Origin: an uncultured Opitutaceae bacterium
GTDB taxonomy: Bacteria > Verrucomicrobiota > Verrucomicrobiia > Opitutales > Opitutaceae
Assembly (NCBI GenBank): GCA_937128785.1
Contig: CAKZMS010000531.1
Coordinates: 1-14,136 of the forward strand
Length of the DNA stretch: 14,136 nt
Direction of reading: 5' to 3'
Shown here: positions 6,883-14,136 of the stretch, piece by piece
Layout: every line of letters starts with the position of its first letter
Position numbering within the stretch: position 1 is the stretch's first letter
The notes under the pieces: model-generated
The model's database searches: none
Told to the model about the DNA's origin: nothing
The model's input: only the letters and a program-made list of their open reading frames with translations
Translations under genes and position numbers: made by a program

Positions 6883-8034
6883 ATGCAAAAGCGAGTCTCC
6901 GAATTGTTCACTCAGAGTTTCGGCAGCGAGCCGAAGATCATCACCCGGGCGCCGGGGCGGATCGAATTCATCGGCAACCATACCGATTACAACGGCGGCA
7001 CCGTGCTCGGCGCGGCGGTCGATTGCGGGTTGTGGGTGGCGGTGTCACCGCGCTCCGACGGCCGGCGGCGGTGGCGGTCGGCGATAGGGGATACCGTGGT
7101 CGAGACGGGCGAGGCGTTGACCAAACTCGAAGGCCACTCTTCGTGGATCAATTACCCGCAGGGCGTGATCGATGCGATGCAGGCGCACGGATTGGAGATA
7201 CCGGGAGGATTTGATTACGCGGTGGAGAGCGATCTCCCGGTGGGCGCGGGATTGAGCAGCAGCGCGGCGATCGAGCTGTCGTCGGCTCTGGCGTTTCTGG
7301 AACTGACGGGGCAGGAGGTCGACCGCGAGAAACTGGTGAAGATCGGTCGGAAGGCGGAGAATGATTTTGTGGGCGTGCCCTGTGGGATTCTGGACCAAGG
7401 GGTTTCCGGATTCGGCAAACGCGATCACCTGGTTTTCATCGATTGTCGCGGACCGGATTTCTCCACCGTGCCGATGCCCGGTGGCGCTCACTTTTGGATT
7501 TTTAATACCCACACCAAACACGCCCTAGTCGACGGTCTCTATGAAGCCCGTCACACCGAGTGCATGGCGGCGGCGGCCGATCTGGGCGTGAAGCAATTGG
7601 CGGATGCGTCGCTCGAGTTGTTCCGGCAGGAGATGCATAAGCTATCGCCGACCGTGGCCAAACGGGCGCGCCACATCATCGAAGAAATCGACCGCGTGGG
7701 GAAAACGATCACGGCAATGGAAGCACAGGATCTCGATGCGGTGGGGCGCAACCTCACCGCGTCCCACCGCAGTTCCCAACATGCGTTCGAGAACAGTACG
7801 CCGGAGTTGGATTCGTTGGTCGATCAACTCACGACCATGGCAGGTGTTTATGGCGCACGCCTGACCGGCGGCGGATTTGGCGGTGCGGTCATGGCCTTGA
7901 CCGACGCCCGTTTCGGTGCAGCCGAAGCCGACCAAGTTGCCCAAGTCTACCGCAGCCGCTGGGGGGCGGACCCGCAGGTTCTCCACATGCGCACGGGAGA
8001 TGGCGCGGAAGTGATTCAGTCGAATCAGGCTTAG
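6883..8034 (+). CDS. galK: galactokinase (GHMP kinase family)
   Basis: This 383-residue protein is the right length for galactokinase, which phosphorylates galactose at C1 with ATP (Leloir pathway, cytoplasm). All three GHMP motifs are present: APGRIEFIGNHTDYNGG (23-39), PVGAGLSSSAA (119-129, the ATP-binding loop) and TGGGFGGA (328-335). The catalytic Asp is Asp171 in GILDQ, with Arg26 nearby. The usual galactokinase signature reads GEHTDYN; here it is GNHTDYN, so the position of the sugar-contacting Glu (Glu43 in human GALK1) is Asn32. This may alter or merely tune sugar choice. The start at 6883 follows GGGGATCAAGC and places the signature at the normal distance from the N-terminus. It lies 65 bp after the small gene and may share its transcript. 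No other gal genes are in view. Another sugar 1-kinase is the main alternative. Confidence 0.88.
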   Translation: MQKRVSELFTQSFGSEPKIITRAPGRIEFIGNHTDYNGGTVLGAAVDCGLWVAVSPRSDGRRRWRSAIGDTVVETGEALTKLEGHSSWINYPQGVIDAMQAHGLEIPGGFDYAVESDLPVGAGLSSSAAIELSSALAFLELTGQEVDREKLVKIGRKAENDFVGVPCGILDQGVSGFGKRDHLVFIDCRGPDFSTVPMPGGAHFWIFNTHTKHALVDGLYEARHTECMAAAADLGVKQLADASLELFRQEMHKLSPTVAKRARHIIEEIDRVGKTITAMEAQDLDAVGRNLTASHRSSQHAFENSTPELDSLVDQLTTMAGVYGARLTGGGFGGAVMALTDARFGAAEADQVAQVYRSRWGADPQVLHMRTGDGAEVIQSNQA

Positions 8035-8054
8035 CTAGTTGCCCGAGTTGCGGC

Positions 8055-8091
8055 GTGCCATCATCAGATGGTCACAAGCTGGGGATGTTTT
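8055..8091 (+). terminator. possible weak terminator after galK
   Basis: GTGCCATC-ATCA-GATGGTCAC forms an 8-bp stem with one bulged T (8055-8075). A T4 run follows only 12 bp later (8088-8091). It lies 20 bp past the galK stop and before the convergent gene. The distant, short T-run makes this tentative. Confidence 0.25.
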
Positions 8092-8127
8092 GAGTCTGCG
8101 ATTAACCAGGCGGCGGTATGACGACGA

Positions 8128-8892
8128 TCAGAGCAGCCAGCGCCGAATCGCGATGAACACGATGATGAGACCGGAGTAGGCGATAAAGAAGGGAATGATG
8201 TAGTGCTCCAGACCGATGGCCAACAGGACGGCCATGACCAAGAGCTGAAAACCCAGCCCGAACGTGGAGAGCAGGGTCATGAACCATCGGGGGAACGGGT
8301 CGCTCTGCGGAGCGTTTCGATCGAGGTGATAGATCGTCTTATCGAATACGATGTAGAGGGCATCGTAGATTCGATAGAGCACATTCACCATGCGTTGATT
8401 TTCGCCCGACATGGCAACCGGTGCCTGGTCTTCAAAGATCCGACTCGTGGTGTCTCCGGCCACACGATTGCGCAGGATCACGTAGTAGTAGTTGTATAGA
8501 GTGCCTTGGAGTTGGATTCCAATGAACGCCAATCCAACGAGCCACAGCGAATGGCCGGTGACGCTCCACAACGCGATAAGGAAGGATAGATTCAAGATAA
8601 TGTCGGCGATCGAATCGTAATACCGCCCAATGTAGGAGGGCTTGTCTTTGACTCTCGATAATTCGCCATCCGCCGCGTCTAGCACCGACTTCAGGATCAA
8701 AAAGAGCCCGGCCGTGATATTAAATCCTCGGATCATGCAAACGACGGCCATGATTCCGCAGAGAACAAACCAAGTCGTGACTTGGACCGGCGTCACAGAC
8801 GTCGCCTGGAGAACGAGCGCTAGTTTTCTCGCGGGCTTTCGCCCGTAGTCGGACAGATCAACGAACTGATGGTGAAGAGGGAGCTTGGGCAT
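8128..8892 (-). CDS. CDP-alcohol phosphatidyltransferase family membrane enzyme
   Basis: A 254-residue inner-membrane enzyme that should transfer a phosphate-linked group from a CDP-alcohol to a second alcohol, as in phospholipid head-group synthesis. The family signature is complete with exact spacing: Asp72, Asp75-Gly76, Arg80, then eight residues to Gly89, Asp93 and Asp97. The usual DGxxAR reads DGELSR, an Ala-to-Ser change. Hydrophobic segments at about 37-70, 98-130 and 203-250 fit the six-helix fold. The frame is open to ATG 8949, but the stretch before ATG 8892 is Arg/Cys-rich and unlike the family, so 8892 is preferred. The product (phosphatidylglycerol phosphate, phosphatidylinositol phosphate, CDP-archaeol type or other) cannot be told from the motif. 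It stands alone, convergent to galK, with no lipid genes beside it. Confidence 0.85.
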   Translation of the reverse strand: MPKLPLHHQFVDLSDYGRKPARKLALVLQATSVTPVQVTTWFVLCGIMAVVCMIRGFNITAGLFLILKSVLDAADGELSRVKDKPSYIGRYYDSIADIILNLSFLIALWSVTGHSLWLVGLAFIGIQLQGTLYNYYYVILRNRVAGDTTSRIFEDQAPVAMSGENQRMVNVLYRIYDALYIVFDKTIYHLDRNAPQSDPFPRWFMTLLSTFGLGFQLLVMAVLLAIGLEHYIIPFFIAYSGLIIVFIAIRRWLL

Positions 8893-9109
8893 ACACGTTC
8901 TCGCTGCCCGTGAGATCGTAGAGTGGCGGCAGCAGACCCCGCGGAGCATGCGGGGAATTCATACCACCGCAACCGTCCATGGGCTAAACGCGGCGGCAAG
9001 CCCCGGCGGCAACGTGCCTTCTGAGAGCGGTAGGCTCGATCGCGGTCGGACGGATGAGGTTTATTTTAAGCGTTTGACCCCTTTCTGAGGGCTTACGTTT
9101 TGCGCGATT
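8893..9109. other. intergenic region, no gene seen
   Basis: These 217 bp separate two minus-strand genes. They should contain the promoter of the CDP-alcohol phosphatidyltransferase gene, but no convincing -35/-10 pair was found. A 4-bp stem (AGGG/CCCT around 9079-9091) lies after the stop at 9110 and is too weak to call a terminator. An AT-rich patch occurs at about 9057-9070. Confidence 0.5.
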
Positions 9110-11161
9110 TTATAGCTCCCGGGTGTCTTCGGCGGGGAGGGTGGTGGACTGGTGGTGGTTGACCGGGTCTTCGCTCAGAATTCTCACGTTGCGGATATAC
9201 ATGGCGCCGCCGCTGAGTTCCGGCGTGAGACTGTGGATCTGGAAGCCGATTGTGCCGGCAGCGGTTTGGTCATCCCGCAGGTGCAGGGTGGGCACGCCGT
9301 TGACCCAGATGCGGAAGGTCTCGCCGATGGCTTCGATGCGGTAGTGGTTCCACTCGGAAGGTTGGTAAGCGGCGCGGGCCGTTTCCTTGCCTTCGAGGGA
9401 GTAGAGCCAACCGCGACCGCCTTCTTCGTAGATGCCGCCGGTCCATTGGCGCTCGGATTGGTCGATCTCCATTTGGTAGCCGTGGGACTTGCCGCCCTTG
9501 ATGTTGGCGTCGTGTTGGCCGCGGAGGAGGATGCCGGAGTTCAGGTCGCCAATCACTTTGACATCCAGTTCGAGAATGAAGTCAGCGTAAGTCTGTTCGG
9601 TGACGAGGTAGGTCATCGCTTCGCGGTCCTGATGAACCGCCACGATCGCGCCGTCGTCGACGAGCACGGTCGAGTTGCCGTCGACCACATCCCAACCGTC
9701 CAGCGAATGGCCATCAAAGAGGCTCTGCCACTGCGGAGAGGGAACGGGATTAAGCCGGTAGAGTTCGCCGTAGTTGGGGTCGCGGGAATTGAGGGCCACG
9801 TAGATATGACCGTCGGGTCCGCTGAGCACGTCGCGCACGCGGCCCTGGCCCTTGAGAACGATCTCATCTTTGACGACTTCGCCGTCGCGAATGACAAGCC
9901 GGTGGAGTTCCTGCGAAGCCATGCCGGCGACGAACAAGTCGCCATTCCAGTCGGGGAATTTATCGCCTTCGTAGAAGTCGATGCCGCAGACGGCGATGGA
10001 GGGATTCCAGTAGTGTTTGGGTTGGGCCATGCCCTCCTTTTCCGTGAGGTGGGTGAGGGGCGTGCCGTTGTAGTTCATCCCGTAGGTGATGGTGGGCCAG
10101 CCGTAGTTCACACCGCCTTCGATGAGGTTGGTCTCGTCGCCGCCGCGGGGGCCGTGTTCGGTTTCCCAGAGCTCACCGGTGGCCGGGTTGATATCGAGCC
10201 CCTGCGGGTTGCGGTTGCCGAGCGTCCAGAGGGACGGGTAGGCGTCGGGTTGGCTGACGAAGGGATTGTCGGGCGGGATGCGGCCGTCGTCGAAGATGCG
10301 ATGAATCTTGCCGTTGGGCTTGGTCACGTCTTGCGCCATCTGCATGCGACCGCGGTCGCCGATGCTGAAGAAAAGGTAGCCGTCTTGAAACACGAAGCGG
10401 GTGCCGTAGTGGACGCCTGAGCTGGTGTGGAATTCACCGGGGACACGGAAGATGTATTCCTGGTCAATCCACTGGTCGTCCTTGATGCGACCACGCACAA
10501 TGGCGGTCATACCGGCGTCTTTATCGGCTTCCTTGGCGCCGATATTTTCCGAGTAGCCGAGGTAGATCCAACCGTTTTCGGCGTAGTCGGGGTGGAGGGC
10601 GACTTCGAGCAGTCCGCCTTGGCCGTGTTGCCAGACTTCGGGCGTGCCTTCGACGAGGTGGTTCACGCCATCGGCGTGGCGCCAGAGCGGGCCATCGCGT
10701 TGGGCGAGGAGGATGGAGTCGTCGGGCATGAACGCCATGGACCAAAGGATGTCCTCGACCTGAGTGATCTTCTCCAAGGTGAAGTTATGGTGGTCGGTGG
10801 AGAACACGCCGCCTTGGGGCTGGGTTTTGGCGGTGGTCGCGTTGGCGCGAGCGATCTGGCCCTGCTCGCGGATGTAGATCACGAGCGAGCGGATCTGTTC
10901 GTCGTCCAACACGCCTTTCCACGGCACCATGCCGAGGTCGGGGAAACCGGCGGCGATGGATTTTGTAATTTCGGCATCGCTGCTACCATGTTTCCAAAAG
11001 TCGTCGACCAAGGAGCCGCCTTGGCCGCCTTCGAGGTTCTCGCCGTGACACGATGCGCAGTAGGTTTGGTAGAGTTCGTTGACGGAGCCGGTGCCGATCC
11101 GGTTCTGGGCCGAGAGGGCGGGGAGCAGGACGAGAGGGGTGAGCAGCAGGAGACGTTTCAT
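9110..11161 (-). CDS. secreted cytochrome c - PQQ-type sugar dehydrogenase - DUF1080 fusion
   Basis: This 683-residue exported protein has three domains. A signal peptide (KRLLLLTPLVLLPALSAQ, about 1-18) is followed by a small cytochrome c domain (about 25-105) with CASCH at 35-39 for covalent haem, His39 as one ligand and probably Met78 (LGMVPW) as the other. Residues about 130-472 form a six-bladed propeller of the glucose/sorbosone dehydrogenase (PQQ) family: GQGGLLEVALHPDY (180-193), probable catalytic His251 in HYGTR, GNRNPQGL (315-322, Arg317) and HGPRGGDE (336-343). Residues about 478-663 are a DUF1080 (3-keto-disaccharide hydrolase / lectin-like) domain: LFDGHSLDGW, LNSGILLRGQ, and GYQMEIDQ...TGGIYEE. 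It probably works in the periplasm, oxidising a sugar with electrons passed from PQQ to haem. The sugar, and whether the DUF1080 part cleaves or only binds, are open. No Shine-Dalgarno sequence precedes ATG 11161. Confidence 0.88.
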   Translation of the reverse strand: MKRLLLLTPLVLLPALSAQNRIGTGSVNELYQTYCASCHGENLEGGQGGSLVDDFWKHGSSDAEITKSIAAGFPDLGMVPWKGVLDDEQIRSLVIYIREQGQIARANATTAKTQPQGGVFSTDHHNFTLEKITQVEDILWSMAFMPDDSILLAQRDGPLWRHADGVNHLVEGTPEVWQHGQGGLLEVALHPDYAENGWIYLGYSENIGAKEADKDAGMTAIVRGRIKDDQWIDQEYIFRVPGEFHTSSGVHYGTRFVFQDGYLFFSIGDRGRMQMAQDVTKPNGKIHRIFDDGRIPPDNPFVSQPDAYPSLWTLGNRNPQGLDINPATGELWETEHGPRGGDETNLIEGGVNYGWPTITYGMNYNGTPLTHLTEKEGMAQPKHYWNPSIAVCGIDFYEGDKFPDWNGDLFVAGMASQELHRLVIRDGEVVKDEIVLKGQGRVRDVLSGPDGHIYVALNSRDPNYGELYRLNPVPSPQWQSLFDGHSLDGWDVVDGNSTVLVDDGAIVAVHQDREAMTYLVTEQTYADFILELDVKVIGDLNSGILLRGQHDANIKGGKSHGYQMEIDQSERQWTGGIYEEGGRGWLYSLEGKETARAAYQPSEWNHYRIEAIGETFRIWVNGVPTLHLRDDQTAAGTIGFQIHSLTPELSGGAMYIRNVRILSEDPVNHHQSTTLPAEDTREL

Positions 11162-11308
11162 AAGGGTAAAGTGGGGAGTCGAGAAAAGGGACGTCTAGCT
11201 GTGATGGTTTTTGGAGGAATTGCAACCGGCGGGGTGGGCGGTGCGGAGCGGGCGTGGGTAGGGGCGCGCCGAGCAGCGGAGTGGTCGGCGCGGTTGGCCG
11301 TCAGCCTG

Positions 11309-11332
11309 AAGCCGGCTGAAGCACGGCGCTAC
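11309..11332 (-). repeat. REP-like palindrome, copy C (single)
   Basis: This copy is identical to copy B over 23 bases (11311-11333), with GTAG at 11332-11329 on the minus strand. Its stem is only 4 bp (GCCG / CGGC) because the left flank differs. A second, overlapping stem, CAGCC / GGCTG (11302-11318), could form instead. It lies 10 bp after the stop codon of the beta-helix protein gene, the same setting as copy B after DAHP synthase. Confidence 0.6.
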
Positions 11333-11342
11333 GACGAGGAGA

Positions 11343-14136
11343 CTACTCGGAGACGGCGTAGACTTCGACGATGGCAATGCCTTCCGCTCCGTCGGCGTCG
11401 GTCACCTGCGCGGTGTAGACTCCGGGCGGAAGCGTTACCAGCAAGGCGGCGTCGCCTCCGCCGCTGGTGAGCGGGAACGCGCCCACGGTTTGGGCGGTGG
11501 CGGCAATCTCACTCGCGGAACTGCCCGTGGAGTCTTCCCAGTTGTCGTTGGAGACGATGGTATCACCGTTGGCGTTGATCAAGGTGAGCACCGGGTTGGC
11601 TAGCGTGGTGCCCGGAGCGAATCCGAAGGATGCTTCGAGCTCGGGGCCGACTCCGCGGATGAGGAGGCGACGGTTGGATTCCGTCACCACGATGCCGGGC
11701 ACCATGATGGAAGAACCGGAGCCGACGCGTCCGCGGGTGGAGATGTTGAGGAGCTCGGCTGCGCCAGTGTTGGCGGCTTCGTAGATTTCGACGAGAGCGA
11801 TGCCGGTGCCGCCGGATCCACTCAGATGCATGCTGTAGGGACCGGGGGCGAGGTCGGCGATGAGGGCGGCGTCACTCGAACCGCTTTCGAGGGCGAAGGC
11901 CCCCAGTTGGTTGGCGAGCGCGCTGACGGCGTCCGGGTCGCTTTGATCGGACCAGTCGTCGTTGCTCAGGATAACGTCGCTCCCGGAGTAGAGATTGAGT
12001 TCGGGGTCATCGAGGGTTGTCGCGGGGTCGAGGAAGGCGTCGAGCGCCGGACCGAGACCGCGTAGCAGGAGTTGCTTATTCTGCGAGCCGCCGATGACAA
12101 AACCGGCGATGAGGATGGAGTCACCTGATTCAACCGGACCTCGGGTTGACAGATTTGACAGCCGGCCATCGGAAGTGGGCGCAACGAACTCCAGCATCTG
12201 GCCGGAATCCCAGCGTTGCTTGGCCGGGATGGTGTAAGTGCCGGGCACCTGCTCGGGTCCCATCGACGGCCAGGGATCCGTGATGTTCCAGAAAGTCGGG
12301 GCGGTGGTATAGAAGTAGGAAGACGCAACGGTCTGTGTCTCGCCCGAGCGCCACTGGAGCGTGCCGCCCTCGTTGTTGCCGTGCACGTAAGCGCCGGTGG
12401 AGGTGCCGTCGACAATCACAAACGGCGAGGTGGGCGACACCAGTTCGTTGCCGAGGATATTTTGGTTCTTGGTCCCGTCCTCGATGAGGATGCGCTCGGC
12501 GGTCGTGCGATTGCGGAGGTAGGTGTTATTGGGACCGATCGGTCCCCAGTAATCGGACGCGTGGATGACGAGGGCGATGTTGCCCTCGATGAGATTACCG
12601 AAGGCGTAATGGCCGTGACCGGAGATGTCCTTGGCGACGGTCGAGCCCTCCTGGTTGCCGTCGGTCGAATAGTTGTAGGCGATCACGTTACCGTTGGCGC
12701 CTTCCTTCCAGATCATGGCGTGGCGGAGGTTTCGGAAGACGTTGTTTTCGACGAGGGTGTGGGTGGTCGTGTCCTGCAGGAGCACGCCGTAACCATGCCC
12801 GCCACCGTCGTGGCGGTAGGCGTCGTTGAAGTAGGAGTCGCGGACCTCGAGATTGGCGGAGCCGGAGATGGCCACATGGGAGCGCATCGCCATGAGGCTG
12901 TGGACATTCTTGATCCAGCAATTGACCGTGCGGCGGAAGTCGAAGTTGAACCGACCGGGAGATCCCAGGGCGTTATCGAGCGTGAAGTTTTCGAAGCCGA
13001 CTCCGCTGACCGGACCGAGCTTTTGGGCGGTCGGATTGGGCCAGGTGAGGTCGAGATGCAGGGGTTGGTGAATGATGACGCCGCTCGCCGTGACGGAACT
13101 GATTTGCACCACCTGACCCACGACGCGGTCGGCCCAGCCGCTACCGTTGTCGATGGTCGCTTCATAACCCGGAATATCGCGGATGGTGGCCATCGCCTCG
13201 GGATCGTTGTCCTGTCGGATCCACAACCAATCGCCCGCGCTCAGTCCGCTGGTGGAGTCGAGCGTGATCGTGGTGGACCCCTTCGTGAGACCACCGGTGA
13301 TGTTCTTGGCGGAGCCATCGTTGAACCCGGAGATATCAAACAGCCCGGTGTCCTCGTTGGCGGGGTCTTTGAAGAGCAATCTGGTCAGGTTGGTGCCGGC
13401 GCCACGTAGAACGACGCCGGGGAGGGTACGGGATGATGTGCTCCGAAAGTTGACGCGATCCTCAAACAGGAAGGTGCCGGCGGGGAAAACAATCACGGTA
13501 TCTTCGGTGAGATCGTCGATTAGGGATTGGAGGAGGTCGCTGTTGTCGGACAGGCCGGTGGCGTCACCGCCGGCGGCCGCAAAGTCGATCGTATTGGCGT
13601 AACTGGGGATGCCGTTTTGCACGCCGGCCTGGGTCCAATCGATCAGCCGGGCGCTGAGGTCAATGGGGTCGGCGCCACCGCCGGACCCCGTGGTCAATTC
13701 AACGGTGAAGTCATCCACCAGAAGATCAAGCTGGGTCGAGCCGGCCCCAAAGGTGAAATTGGTGAACTCGCTGATTTCTCCACCCACGGTGGCGGTGGAC
13801 GTCTCCTGCTGCAGGTTGCCATCCCAGTAAAAGCGCAAGGTGTTCTGGGAATTGCTTTGGCGCTCAATCTCGATGCGCACGGTGTGCGCGGCATTGTCGT
13901 TGAGCGTCCAACCCGTGCCGTTGCCGACCGTGACATCGCCTCTGCCGCCCAAGGCGCTGTTGCCAGCGTTGTCGAGGTCGCGGAAAATCCGCATGCCGGT
14001 TTCGCCGCCGACTCCGCCGCGGAAGTAGAACCCGTCCCAGCCCTCGGTGATCGTGGTCCACCCGTTGCCGGCGGTGGAAGCGTTGATGGGTGAGCCGTTG
14101 TTATGGTGCAGACCGAACCGGATGCCGCCGTCCTTC
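11343..14136 (-). CDS. large secreted beta-helix (pectate-lyase-like) protein with lectin-like and tandem C-terminal domains, 5' end missing
   Basis: The frame is open from the right edge to a TAG stop at 11345-11343, at least 930 residues; an internal ATG at 13994 is not a likely start, since related sequence continues upstream. The first part (14136 to about 13680) resembles a concanavalin/LamG-like sandwich (TVRIEIERQ, TLRFYWDGN, LDLLVDDFTVEL). From about 13650 to 12190 lies a right-handed beta-helix of the pectate lyase superfamily: a D..LLQSLIDDL...VIVFPAGTF entry, VLRGAGTNLTRLLF, then NLEVRDSYF, HTLVENNVFRNL and NVIAYNYS rungs. Catalytic residues cannot be assigned. Two copies of a roughly 130-residue domain end the protein (12155-11775 and 11747-11346), each with N(L/I)STRG, LL(L/I)RG(L/V)GP, SND(D/N)W and VE(I/V)Y. 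The role is probably binding or breakdown of a polysaccharide outside the cell. Confidence 0.8.
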   Translation of the reverse strand, partial: KDGGIRFGLHHNNGSPINASTAGNGWTTITEGWDGFYFRGGVGGETGMRIFRDLDNAGNSALGGRGDVTVGNGTGWTLNDNAAHTVRIEIERQSNSQNTLRFYWDGNLQQETSTATVGGEISEFTNFTFGAGSTQLDLLVDDFTVELTTGSGGGADPIDLSARLIDWTQAGVQNGIPSYANTIDFAAAGGDATGLSDNSDLLQSLIDDLTEDTVIVFPAGTFLFEDRVNFRSTSSRTLPGVVLRGAGTNLTRLLFKDPANEDTGLFDISGFNDGSAKNITGGLTKGSTTITLDSTSGLSAGDWLWIRQDNDPEAMATIRDIPGYEATIDNGSGWADRVVGQVVQISSVTASGVIIHQPLHLDLTWPNPTAQKLGPVSGVGFENFTLDNALGSPGRFNFDFRRTVNCWIKNVHSLMAMRSHVAISGSANLEVRDSYFNDAYRHDGGGHGYGVLLQDTTTHTLVENNVFRNLRHAMIWKEGANGNVIAYNYSTDGNQEGSTVAKDISGHGHYAFGNLIEGNIALVIHASDYWGPIGPNNTYLRNRTTAERILIEDGTKNQNILGNELVSPTSPFVIVDGTSTGAYVHGNNEGGTLQWRSGETQTVASSYFYTTAPTFWNITDPWPSMGPEQVPGTYTIPAKQRWDSGQMLEFVAPTSDGRLSNLSTRGPVESGDSILIAGFVIGGSQNKQLLLRGLGPALDAFLDPATTLDDPELNLYSGSDVILSNDDWSDQSDPDAVSALANQLGAFALESGSSDAALIADLAPGPYSMHLSGSGGTGIALVEIYEAANTGAAELLNISTRGRVGSGSSIMVPGIVVTESNRRLLIRGVGPELEASFGFAPGTTLANPVLTLINANGDTIVSNDNWEDSTGSSASEIAATAQTVGAFPLTSGGGDAALLVTLPPGVYTAQVTDADGAEGIAIVEVYAVSE
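11346..11747 (-). repeat. C-terminal domain, copy 2 (protein-level repeat)
   Basis: This segment begins NISTRGRVGSGSS and ends IAIVEVYAVSE at the C-terminus. It shares LLIRGVGPELEASFG, a VSNDNW motif, the GAFPL...GGGDAALLVTLPPGVYTA block and VEVY with the preceding copy. The repeat is plain in the protein but the DNA copies have diverged. Confidence 0.8.
11775..12155 (-). repeat. C-terminal domain, copy 1 (protein-level repeat)
   Basis: This segment begins NLSTRGPVESGDS and ends IALVEIYEA. It shares LLLRGLGPALDAFL, LSNDDW, GAFAL...SSDAALIADLAPGPYS and VEIY with copy 2. About nine residues link the two copies. Confidence 0.8.

Noticed and set aside
8893..9109. Search for tRNA, small RNA or promoter in the gap before the fusion-protein stop
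   Set aside because: No cloverleaf, no strong hairpin and no convincing -35/-10 pair could be seen on either strand.
9152..11470. Long plus-strand open frames opposite the cytochrome/dehydrogenase fusion and its upstream spacer
   Set aside because: They are shadows of the minus-strand gene. The real frame carries CxxCH, PQQ-dehydrogenase and DUF1080 motifs, and the plus-strand translations carry none.

Overview
The window looks like a chromosomal segment of a GC-rich, Gram-negative verrucomicrobial bacterium, most likely of the Opitutaceae or a near relative. This rests on three kinds of protein: a tandem C-terminal domain of the NISTRG / LLIRGxGP / SNDxW type on a large secreted beta-helix protein, a cytochrome c + sugar dehydrogenase + DUF1080 fusion, and a DUF5060 glycosidase. 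These are recognised from family knowledge, not from a search.

Layout. The left edge (1-166, +) holds the last 54 codons of a BCCT-type osmolyte transporter. Malate dehydrogenase follows on the minus strand, with a clear intrinsic terminator at 308-338. A divergent plus-strand gene (1518-2258) encodes a predicted outer-membrane barrel protein. It converges on a secreted DUF5060/apiosidase-like glycoside hydrolase (2270-4132, -). Upstream of that, on the same strand, comes a REPIN-like inverted pair of palindromes and a class I-alpha DAHP synthase (4293-5348, -). The DAHP synthase has an unusually structured 274-bp upstream region that also serves the divergent ygfZ-like gene (5623-6555, +). 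A small helical protein gene overlaps the end of ygfZ, and a galactokinase gene (6883-8034, +) follows. A CDP-alcohol phosphatidyltransferase gene (8128-8892, -) converges on galK. The right third is minus strand: the tri-domain cytochrome/dehydrogenase/DUF1080 protein (9110-11161), a 181-bp spacer with another copy of the palindromic repeat, and the large beta-helix protein (11343-14136), which runs off the right edge.

How it fits together. The window mixes housekeeping genes (mdh, DAHP synthase, ygfZ, phospholipid head-group transfer) with secreted carbohydrate-degrading functions (glycosidase, beta-helix protein, sugar dehydrogenase fusion) and galactokinase. This suits a polysaccharide-degrading heterotroph. 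There is no sign of phage, transposase, CRISPR or tRNA/rRNA genes, and no gene-free stretch exceeds 300 bp.

The most unusual signals are non-coding. The first is a terminator-like hairpin in the DAHP synthase leader whose 3' arm could pair instead with the sequence just before the start codon, a possible attenuator or switch. The second is a set of GTAG-headed REP-like palindromes lying within a few bases of stop codons. Among proteins, the tri-domain fusion, the galactokinase with Asn in place of the usual Glu in its sugar-binding motif, and the tandem C-terminal domain deserve attention.
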